Shown: piece after piece, positions 1-5,209 of the stretch
Numbering within the stretch: position 1 is the first letter of the stretch
Layout of the letters: each line of letters opens with the position of its first letter
NCBI GenBank assembly: GCA_025458735.1
Contig: JALORV010000085.1
Location: 1 to 7,529 of the forward strand
DNA: 7,529 nt
Origin: Burkholderiaceae bacterium
GTDB lineage: Bacteria; Pseudomonadota; Gammaproteobacteria; Burkholderiales; Burkholderiaceae
Direction: 5' to 3'
Program-made: the position numbers and the translations under genes
The notes under the pieces: model-generated
Seen by the model: only the letters and a program-made list of their open reading frames with translations
Database searches by the model: none
What the model was told of the DNA's origin: nothing

Positions 1-8
1 GGAATTTT

Positions 9-21
9 GGCCTGCCAGGCC
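9..21. repeat. 13-bp perfect palindrome upstream of the parM-like gene
   Basis: The arms GGCCTG and CAGGCC flank a single C, giving a perfect 6+1+6 palindrome. It ends six bases before the ribosome binding site (28-31) of the actin-like gene. It could be an operator or an mRNA hairpin. The window edge cuts off the upstream context, so an array of such sites, as in a ParR-bound centromere, cannot be tested here. Confidence 0.35.
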
Positions 22-38
22 TGACGTGGAGCACCACC

Positions 39-1046
39 ATGACGAAGAACCTGGTTATCGCTGCCATCGACGCCGGGACTGGCTTCACGAAGTACAGCAA
101 GCTGCGCCCAGGCCGGCATGCGGACATTGAAGTCTTCCCATCGCTCATGGACATCGTCTTTCACGACAGCCGCAGCAGCAGCCTCGGGTCACCGCGGCGC
201 AATGCCTTGATCCCCTTCGGCGACCACCTGGTCGAGGTAGGCCCGGACATCGAGGCAGCGCTTGGCGATGCCATCTTTCACGCACATGCGAAAGGGTTTG
301 TGTCCACCGATGACTACCGCGCCTGCGTCGCCGGCGCGCTGGCCTTCCTCGAAGAGCCGTTCATCGACATGCTGGTGCTGACCGTACCGATGCGGAAACG
401 CGATGCACAAGAGCAGCAGATTCGCGACTGGTTGAGCCGGCCGGTGCGTACTGCGGCCAATACAAGCGTCACCGTGGCCCGCGTGGTTGTTCTGCCCCAG
501 CCCACGGCCAGTGCCATCGAATGGCTCGAGTCGCCCGCGATCGACAAGGCGCAGGTGTCGCTGGTGCTGGTGGCGGGCTATGGCAGCCTGGACTGGGCGC
601 TGTACTGCGGCCGTGACGTGGAGCCACTGGTCGGTGGCACCGACCATCACGGCGTTGCCCACCTGCTGCGCGCCGTGGGCGAACGAATCGGCCAAGGTGT
701 CATCAGCGGCGACGGCCAGCTCGCTTCCATTGATCAGGCACTTCGCCAAGGCAAATCCTTGCGGGCACGCGGACACCTGCATGACCTGCAGATTTACTGG
801 CCGTGGATCCATGGCCGGGCCCGCCGGATGCTGTACGGCATCGCGGATGCACTGGCCGAACTACCGACGCCGCAGGCCGTGTGGCTGGCCGGTGGCGGGG
901 CAGCCTACTTCCTGCAGGCCATGGAAGGCCTGTTCGATCGACAGGCGGTGCATGTGGCCCCCGAGCCGATGCACGCGTGCGTGCGCGGTATGTGCATGTA
1001 CGGCAAGCGCCGGCTGATGGCCGATCTCGACGCCCTACGCGCCTGA
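39..1046 (+). CDS. ParM/StbA-family actin-like ATPase (PRTRC protein D-like)
   Basis: This is a 335-residue protein of the actin/Hsp70 ATPase fold, the class of plasmid-segregation filament proteins such as ParM/StbA and PRTRC system protein D. The phosphate-1 loop is clear at residues 11-18 (DAGTGFTK), and an FPS motif follows near residue 34, as in PRTRC D-like proteins. The adenosine-binding segment is at about 281-289 (VWLAGGGAA). The phosphate-2 region is at 175-187 (LVLVAGYGSLDWA). The family usually has Asp-x-Gly-Tyr there; the Asp position is Val178, which is unusual. The length is typical for the family. The start is supported by GGAG at 28-31, seven bases before ATG. No ParR-like partner is seen in the window. 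It lies upstream of an excisionase and integrase, so a role in maintaining an integrative element is inferred. The fold assignment is firm; filament formation is not shown. Confidence 0.85.
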   Translation: MTKNLVIAAIDAGTGFTKYSKLRPGRHADIEVFPSLMDIVFHDSRSSSLGSPRRNALIPFGDHLVEVGPDIEAALGDAIFHAHAKGFVSTDDYRACVAGALAFLEEPFIDMLVLTVPMRKRDAQEQQIRDWLSRPVRTAANTSVTVARVVVLPQPTASAIEWLESPAIDKAQVSLVLVAGYGSLDWALYCGRDVEPLVGGTDHHGVAHLLRAVGERIGQGVISGDGQLASIDQALRQGKSLRARGHLHDLQIYWPWIHGRARRMLYGIADALAELPTPQAVWLAGGGAAYFLQAMEGLFDRQAVHVAPEPMHACVRGMCMYGKRRLMADLDALRA

Positions 1047-1216
1047 TCCACCGCGAAGCGAACCTATCCAACCCCACACCCTGCGCGGGAGGCGCCCGCG
1101 GGGATTCTTGTGAACTTGACGCCTCTAGCGACCGTGCGATCTTTGATCTGACGCCGGCCGCGAAGCAGCAGATCCAACTGACCCGGCTGCAAGCAGCCAG
1201 GAAGGCAAGGACATGA
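992..1216 (+). CDS. possible small hypothetical protein coupled to the excisionase
   Basis: This open frame starts at a possible GTG (992), overlaps the end of the actin-like gene in another frame, and stops at 1214-1216. Its TGA overlaps the ATG of the following HTH gene as ATGA, a common sign of translational coupling. The last 30 or so residues (from SSDRAIFDLTPAAKQQ) look protein-like, with a basic, helix-prone tail. No clear ribosome binding site or ATG marks the start; 992 is the only reasonable codon nearby and a CTG at 1043 is an alternative. No family is recognised. It may be a real accessory gene of the parM-xis-int module or a chance open frame. Confidence 0.3.
   Translation: MHVRQAPADGRSRRPTRLIHREANLSNPTPCAGGARGDSCELDASSDRAIFDLTPAAKQQIQLTRLQAARKART
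1084..1100 (+). terminator. weak hairpin 38 bases after the parM-like gene
   Basis: CGCGGG and CCCGCG form a perfect 6-bp stem with a 5-base loop. Only a poor T-rich stretch (ATTCTTGT) follows, so this may be an attenuator or a weak terminator between the actin-like gene and the xis-int pair. It would lie inside the possible small ORF, which weakens either call. Confidence 0.25.
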
Positions 1217-1572
1217 CTGCAGTGACACCTCTTTTCTACGACCTGCGCGAAACGGCCACGATGCTGCGCGTGGACTACTCCACCGCGTGGAAGCTGGTCA
1301 GCACTGGCCAGTTGAAAGCGATGCAGATCGGCCGGCGATGGAAAGTGACCCAGGCCGCAATCGATACCTTCGTGCAGCAAGGCACCGAGGCTGTGCAACT
1401 ACGGGCGCAGGGCCATCGCAACGCATGTGAACGCATTGGAGGCAGGATATGGGCATCCTCAAACGAGGCACAACCTGGTGGATCGACATCACCGCGCCAG
1501 GTGGCCATCGAGTTAGACAGTCGGCTGAGACAACTGACCGCAAGGCCGCGAAGGAACTCCACGACCGGCTGA
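1213..1572 (+). CDS. excisionase-family helix-turn-helix DNA-binding protein
   Basis: This 119-residue protein has an N-terminal excisionase/MerR-like helix-turn-helix (HTH_17 type) at about residues 8-55. It shows the usual pattern of a helix with ET-A-ML-V, a recognition helix around YSTAWKLV, and a basic wing with QIGRRWKVTQAAIDTF. Such small proteins bind att DNA and steer the neighbouring integrase toward excision, or act as regulators. ATG 1213 is supported by AGGAAGG at 1199-1205. The protein runs past the domain; its last ~40 codons overlap the integrase gene by 124 bases in another frame and have a low-complexity, Arg/Ser/Thr-rich look. This suggests that the functional part ends near residue 75, and that an original stop was lost or the 3' end was shifted. 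The directionality-factor role is inferred from domain and position. Confidence 0.75.
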   Translation: MTAVTPLFYDLRETATMLRVDYSTAWKLVSTGQLKAMQIGRRWKVTQAAIDTFVQQGTEAVQLRAQGHRNACERIGGRIWASSNEAQPGGSTSPRQVAIELDSRLRQLTARPRRNSTTG

Positions 1573-2489
1573 AGCACGACCTGTGGCGTCAGGCCAAGCT
1601 GGGCGACAAGCCTCGCTACACCTGGGAAGACGCCGCCCTGCGCTGGCTGAACGAGCAGGGCCACAAGGCGTCGATCCGCGACGACGCGAGGAAGATCGAG
1701 TTCCTGACCCCGTTCTTCAAGCGCCTGCCGCTGACCGAGCTGACCTGGGACCGCATCCAGGCCGTGGTGGAAGGCCAGAAGAGCGACAAGGCGCCGGCCA
1801 CGCGCAACCGCTACTACCAGCTGCTGCGGTCCATCCTGCGGCGGGCCATGCGCGAGTGGAACTGGATCGACAGCGTGCCCACCATCCGGCTGCACCGCGA
1901 GCCCGAGGGCCGGGTGCGCTACCTCACGCCCACCGAGATCGACACCTTCCTGCGCAACCTGCCCGAGCACCTGCGATCACTGACGCGCTTCACCATCGCC
2001 ACCGGCCTGCGTCGCGCCAACGTGCTGGGCCTGAAGTGGAGCCAGATCGACATGCAGCGCCAAGTGATGACCGTGGCCGCCAGCGACATCAAGAGCCGCA
2101 AGACCCTGGGCATACCGCTCAACGCCACGGCCATGGAGATCGTGCGCGCGCAGATCGGCAAGCACGACGAGTACGTCTTCGTCTACAAGGGCCGGCGCCT
2201 GAACGCCGCGGTGAACACCGCCTGGCGTAACGCGCTGAAGAAGTCGGGCATCGAGGACTTCCGCTTCCACGACACCCGCCACACCTGGGCCAGCCTGCTG
2301 ATCCAGAACGGCGTGCCGAAGGGCATGATCAAGGAGATGGGTGGGTGGAAGTCGGATTCGATGGTGGAGCGGTATGCGCACCTGGCGCCGGAGCATCTGG
2401 CGCGGCATGCGGCGGTGATAGATGACCTGCTGCGGCCGGTCGGCGATCGAACGCCTGTGGCCGTGGCCAACGCGCCTAAAGGCAAGTGA
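1449..2489 (+). CDS. tyrosine-recombinase integrase
   Basis: This 346-residue site-specific recombinase of the phage integrase family is expected to insert and excise its element at att sites. The N-terminus (WWIDITAPGG..RVRQSAET) is the short beta-rich arm-binding type. A core-binding helical region lies at about 55-150 and the catalytic domain at about 155-330. Catalytic residues are all visible: Arg188 in TGLRRANVLGL, a likely beta-hairpin Lys215, His274 and Arg277 in HDTRHTW, Trp300 in GGWKS (the His/Trp position), and nucleophile Tyr309 in MVERYAHL. GGAGG at 1438-1442, six bases before ATG 1449, fixes the start. The gene overlaps the excisionase-like frame. No tRNA gene or att repeat is recognised beside it, so the insertion target is unknown. 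It appears functional. Confidence 0.93.
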   Translation: MGILKRGTTWWIDITAPGGHRVRQSAETTDRKAAKELHDRLKHDLWRQAKLGDKPRYTWEDAALRWLNEQGHKASIRDDARKIEFLTPFFKRLPLTELTWDRIQAVVEGQKSDKAPATRNRYYQLLRSILRRAMREWNWIDSVPTIRLHREPEGRVRYLTPTEIDTFLRNLPEHLRSLTRFTIATGLRRANVLGLKWSQIDMQRQVMTVAASDIKSRKTLGIPLNATAMEIVRAQIGKHDEYVFVYKGRRLNAAVNTAWRNALKKSGIEDFRFHDTRHTWASLLIQNGVPKGMIKEMGGWKSDSMVERYAHLAPEHLARHAAVIDDLLRPVGDRTPVAVANAPKGK

Positions 2490-2536
2490 CTCTGGCTGGG
2501 GGCACCAAGCGCTCGCAAGACAACTATCCAGGTGCA

Positions 2537-2694
2537 CTGGAAGTGCACGTGTTGTACTGGTCGAACGCAAGATGCCCGGCTTCAAGGTCGGGACGACCTG
2601 GCGCTTCAAGCGAGCGGACATCGGCGGATGGATCGCGGCCCGAGCCGCCGCCCCGGCCGCAGGCGCGGACATGAAGGGGAAGCGCGCACGATGA
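2537..2694 (+). pseudogene. decayed fragment of an excisionase-like HTH gene
   Basis: From ATG 2572 the frame encodes MPGFKVGTTWRFKRADIGGW, the hallmark C-terminal half of small HTH_17/excisionase proteins (PGFKVG-x-WRF-R-AD...W). It then has an Ala/Lys-rich tail and stops at 2694. The preceding bases give VLVERK in this frame and ALEVHVLYW in the next frame (2534-2560). Together these resemble the normal L-V-x-x-TVY-LVERK helix-turn-helix, but with a deletion and frame change between them. The upstream half of the domain is therefore broken and no ribosome binding site is evident. This sits 50-200 bases after the integrase and directly before the Res relic. It is probably the remnant of a separate regulator or directionality gene; a 41-residue peptide could still be made. 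Confidence 0.55.
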
Positions 2695-2727
2695 AGCCGG
2701 TACAGAACCGGGGCACTGACCTCCAGC

Positions 2728-3434
2728 ACGCCGCTGAAGTTCATCTTCTCCCACTCCGCCCTGAAGGAAGGCTGCGACAACCCCAACGTCTTTCAGATCG
2801 GCGCCCTGCGCGCGATGGGCAGCGAGCGCGAGCGTCGCCAGACCCTGGGCCGAGGCCAGCGCCTGTGCGGCTATCAGGACGGGCAGCGCGTCTGCGGCCA
2901 CGGCGTGAACAGGCTGACGGTAATCGCGACCGAGTCGTAACAGGAGTTCGCCGACAACCTGCAGAAGAAGATTGAGGCCGACACCGGCATCCGGTTCGGC
3001 ATCGTTGAGCAGCACCAGTTCGCCACCATCGCCATCACCACGCCCGACGGCAAGGTGGCGCCGATGGGCGTGGACCAGTCCAAGGCGCTGTGGGACCACC
3101 TGCGGGCTGCCGATCACATCGACGCGAAGGGCACGGTGTGCAGGACTCGCTGAAGACCGCCCTGAAGGACGGCAAGCTGGCCCTGCCTGAGGCCTTCGAG
3201 ACCTACCGGGGCCAAGTGGCCGAGATGCTGCGCAAGGTGACCGGCCGCGTCGAGGTGAAGAACCGCGACGACCGCCAGCCCGTGCTGCTGCGCAAGGGCG
3301 CCGACGGCAAGGCGGTGACGCTCAGCGAGGACTTCAAGGCGCTGTGGGACCGCATCAAGTACAAGACCACGTACCGGTTGCAGATCGACCGAGCAACTCG
3401 ACTGGGGTCGGCAAAGTGCGCCGGGCCTGCGTGA
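2728..3434 (+). pseudogene. type III restriction enzyme Res subunit, internal relic
   Basis: The translated stretch matches the second helicase domain and following linker of type III restriction subunits. It has PLKFIFSHSALKEG at the start, DNPNVFQI next, then RRQTLGRGQRLC (superfamily 2 motif VI, Q-x-x-GRG-x-R), NRLTVIATES, and later FGIVEQHQF and ALWDRIKYKTTYR. The frame is broken twice. There is an in-frame TAA at 2938-2940 within ATES-(stop)-EFADNLQ, and a shift near 3136-3141 where GTG-TG-CAG moves the reading into the frame of QDSLKTALKDGKLALPEAF. Full Res proteins are roughly 900-1000 residues. Here only about 230 remain: the Walker A and DEAD-like N-terminal part is absent, and homology ends near 3389, before the C-terminal nuclease domain. 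No Mod methyltransferase is in the window. This is a non-functional relic. Confidence 0.85.
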
Positions 3435-3490
3435 GGCCCCTTGTTGCGCGCGGTGGTAGGCGGGGTGTCGCCGTAAACGCAGACCCGATC

Positions 3491-3511
3491 GCCCGCCCCG
3501 GGCAGGCGGGC
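3491..3511. repeat. 7-bp inverted repeat before the toxin-antitoxin promoter
   Basis: GCCCGCC and GGCGGGC form a perfect 7-bp stem with a 7-base loop, ending one base before the -35 box of the next operon. No T-run follows on the + strand, so a rho-independent terminator is not supported. It may insulate the promoter or be a leftover repeat. Confidence 0.3.
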
Positions 3512-3540
3512 TTGACCTGCAGTACGTATGACATTGTAAT
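3512..3540 (+). promoter_or_regulatory. sigma70-like promoter of the toxin-antitoxin operon
   Basis: TTGACC (3512-3517) matches the -35 consensus at 5 of 6 bases. After a 17-base spacer, TGTAAT (3535-3540) matches the -10 consensus at 5 of 6. Transcription would begin near 3547, about 24 bases before the antitoxin ATG. This is the strongest promoter match seen in the window. Confidence 0.65.
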
Positions 3541-3542
3541 AC
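3526..3542. promoter_or_regulatory. putative antitoxin operator overlapping the -10 box
   Basis: GTATGACATTGTAATAC is a 17-bp inverted repeat around T3534: GTAT, ACA, then TGT, ATAC, with one mismatched pair (G3530/A3538). It covers the whole -10 hexamer. Ribbon-helix-helix antitoxins typically bind such short dyads and repress their own operon, so this is a plausible autoregulatory site. Binding is inferred from position and symmetry. Confidence 0.55.
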
Positions 3543-3570
3543 ACGCGTTCCACTCAGCGGAGAGGCTCCC

Positions 3571-3789
3571 ATGTCCGCCGTTCTCACCGTGCGCCTGAAC
3601 GACGACGAGGCTTGCGCGCTGGACCGTCTGGCGCAGGCCACCGGGAAGACCCGTAGCGAGCTGGTGCGCGACGCCTTGCGCGCGCAGGCGCTGCGCGAGA
3701 CGCTGCGCCTGCTGCACGAGGACCTGGGCCCGCAGGCGCGCGCCGCCGGCTGGCTGACCGAAGACGATATCCTGCGCGAGGTGTCGTGA
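3571..3789 (+). CDS. ribbon-helix-helix (CopG-like) antitoxin
   Basis: This 72-residue protein has the ribbon-helix-helix pattern. A beta strand at residues 4-9 (VLTVRL) is followed by helix 1 at about 11-23, a turn at TGKT, and helix 2 at about 28-39 (RSELVRDALRAQ). The C-terminal part (44-72) ends in WLTEDDILREV, the kind of tail that wraps the toxin in RHH/PIN pairs. GGAGAGG at 3559-3565 precedes ATG 3571. Its stop overlaps the GTG start of the PIN toxin (GTGA at 3786-3789), so the pair is translationally coupled. It should neutralise the toxin and repress the promoter at 3512-3540 through the dyad at 3526-3542. The gene is intact although its partner carries a nonsense codon. Confidence 0.88.
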   Translation: MSAVLTVRLNDDEACALDRLAQATGKTRSELVRDALRAQALRETLRLLHEDLGPQARAAGWLTEDDILREVS

Positions 3790-4202
3790 CGGAGCCGCCG
3801 ACCGCCGTCAGGGTCTTCCTCGACACGAACGTGTGGCTGTCGGCCGCGGTCTTTCCCGGCCTGTGCGCCGAGCTGCTGCTCGAGCTGGACGCGCGCGGCC
3901 ACGCGTTGCTCACCAGCGCCCTCGTGCGCGAGTAGGCGCACGCCGTGATGCGACGAAAGTTCCTGCGACATGGTGCGGCGATCGAACGCTTCGACGCGCT
4001 GTGGGCCTGCGCGGCGTGCGTGCCGGACGAGGGGGAACCACCCGACGATGCGGACGCCCGGCTCGTGGCCGCAGCACAGGCCGCTGGCGCACAGGTGTTC
4101 GTCACCGGCGACCAGCGAGTGCCGGGCTGGAATCCGCGTGACAGCCTGCGCATCCTTTCGCCGCGTCAGGCATGGGAGCCGGTGGTCTTGGGACGCCCCT
4201 GA
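3786..4202 (+). pseudogene. PIN-domain toxin with an internal TAG stop
   Basis: Read from GTG 3786, the frame encodes a 138-codon PIN-domain ribonuclease (COG1569-like), the toxin partner of the RHH antitoxin. Domain markers are FLDTNVWLSA with Asp13, LVRE with Glu49 at the usual acidic position, DDADARLVAAA with Asp90, and QVFVTGDQR with Asp109. Codon 50 is TAG (3933-3935). Relatives commonly have a further residue here before the A-x-x-V-x-RRKF helix, and a single G-to-T change from GAG would explain it. After the stop the frame stays open for 88 codons with no other lesion. Inactivation is therefore very recent, or the stop is a sequence error. Restart at ATG 3945 would give an 85-residue product without Asp13 and Glu49, unlikely to be active. 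Confidence 0.85.
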
Positions 4203-5044
4203 GCTGCGCGATGGCTGGCGCCGCCGCCGCCACGGCGTGCCGCTGATCGTCGACCACAGGCCGCCTTCCTTTCAACAATCTGCCGACCTGCGCAAGGTGG
4301 GCCCCGGCGAGCCCGGGGATGAGGCGAACGAGCAAGGGTGCACGAAACGTCAGCAGGCTTGCGGCACTCGTTCGCGAGCGCCGATCGTCTTTTCAGGCCG
4401 GCTGGCCCGATCGCCGAGTTCAGCGACAACTTGCAGGTCGAGTCACGAGTGCTGCTCAAGCGTCGGTTGCGCCCTCCTCCGTCCGGCGCACGTGTACAGC
4501 CGCACCATGACGAGCGATGTCTTGCGCCAGCAATTGGTGCACGAATGGAGCGACTGCGCAGCAATCCCTCAAGGCGGGAGCCTTCGCGCCAACCTCGCCA
4601 CGCATGAACCCAGCAACGGGCACCCTCGCGCGGTCCCGAGGCGTACCGAGCAGAACGCCCTGCTCTCGATACCCCGCGACCGCGTCCGGGACCTCGGCGG
4701 AGCATTCGGGGCGACCTCGCTGGGGGGCTGGTCGCTTGACTGCGCGATGCCGGCCCAACCTCCCTACTGCCGCTCCTGCGCGGCACCGTGGCGGCACAGC
4801 GGTGTCCTGCTCGTGCCGTGCCGCCGCCTTGGCGGCTTGCGACCTTTGCCGTGCGTCGTCCGCGGCACCCGGCCAATTGACATGGGACATGGCCTGGCTA
4901 CGCGGACCCGTGGCAGCAGCACGGAAGCGCTCGGCAACGTGCTGCTCGGGGCCGTTCGTCAACGCTACAGCTGGACTTTGCCGTGGTGCCTTTGGAGGTG
5001 AGCAGGTCACCACTCTGCGAGGGGTCAAAGTGTCCGCAGCATGA
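4203..5044. other. 840-base stretch without a recognisable gene
   Basis: Open frames exist on both strands (for example + 4517-5044 and - 4456-5112). They are rich in Arg, Ala, Pro, Ser and Cys, lack ribosome binding sites, and match no domain I know, so they look like GC-rich chance frames. Small perfect inverted repeats are present: CCCCGG/CCGGGG at 4302-4318 and GCCGCC/GGCGGC at 4820-4836, neither followed by a T-run. The stretch probably holds decayed or intergenic DNA between the toxin-antitoxin operon and the amidase. Confidence 0.5.
5005..5027. repeat. pair of GGTCA direct repeats 18 bases apart
   Basis: GGTCA occurs at 5005-5009 and again at 5023-5027, the second in GGGGTCAAAGTGTCC. 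Spaced GGTCA-type repeats remind me of the multiple repeats at the termini of IS21-type elements. No transposase remnant is seen, so this is only a weak hint of an element end. Confidence 0.2.
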
Positions 5045-5170
5045 AGACCCGAGTGGTGCCTTCTGTCAACCGCCCAGTACGCCAACGGCTGGGCGGGGTA
5101 CAGCAGCCCCAACGCTGACCTGTTCGATTCCGGCAGTGGAGATACCGTGACAGCCGCGGGAGCGGCCTAA
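5045..5170 (+). pseudogene. possible 3' fragment of an unidentified gene
   Basis: Following a TGA at 5042-5044, a frame of 41 codons ends in TAA at 5168-5170. It encodes a protein-like tail containing YANGWAGYSSPNADLFDSGS, with good GC-rich third positions and a balanced composition unlike the neighbouring frames. It would converge on the amidase, whose stop is 40 bases away. No start codon, ribosome binding site or family is recognised. It may be the surviving end of a lost gene or chance. Confidence 0.25.
5070..5096. terminator. 8-bp inverted repeat between convergent frames
   Basis: CCGCCCAG and CTGGGCGG form a perfect 8-bp stem with an 11-base loop, about 115 bases downstream of the amidase stop on the - strand. 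Neither side has a T-run, so it is not a classical rho-independent terminator. It could stall transcription from either side or be an element repeat. Confidence 0.25.
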
Positions 5171-5209
5171 CAACCAGCCCGCAGCCGCACGGCACTCGCA
5201 CGCCTACCG

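Noticed and set aside
1116..1144. TTGACG with downstream ATCTTT as a promoter for xis-int
   Set aside because: The -35 box is good but the -10 hexamer matches consensus poorly at any acceptable spacing.
4456..5112. 218-codon open frame on the - strand, and 3970-5001 (343 codons) on the +
   Set aside because: Both are skewed in composition, lack ribosome binding sites and domains, and the + one runs over the PIN gene in another frame.
5120..5140. tRNA T-arm-like TTCGATTC at 5122-5129, a possible att site
   Set aside because: The flanking bases do not form the 5-bp T-stem and no other tRNA arms or CCA end are present.
5163..5185. GCCTAACAACC as an integron attC core
   Set aside because: No matching GTTRGGC-type partner or attC secondary structure is seen within the expected distance, so this is probably chance.
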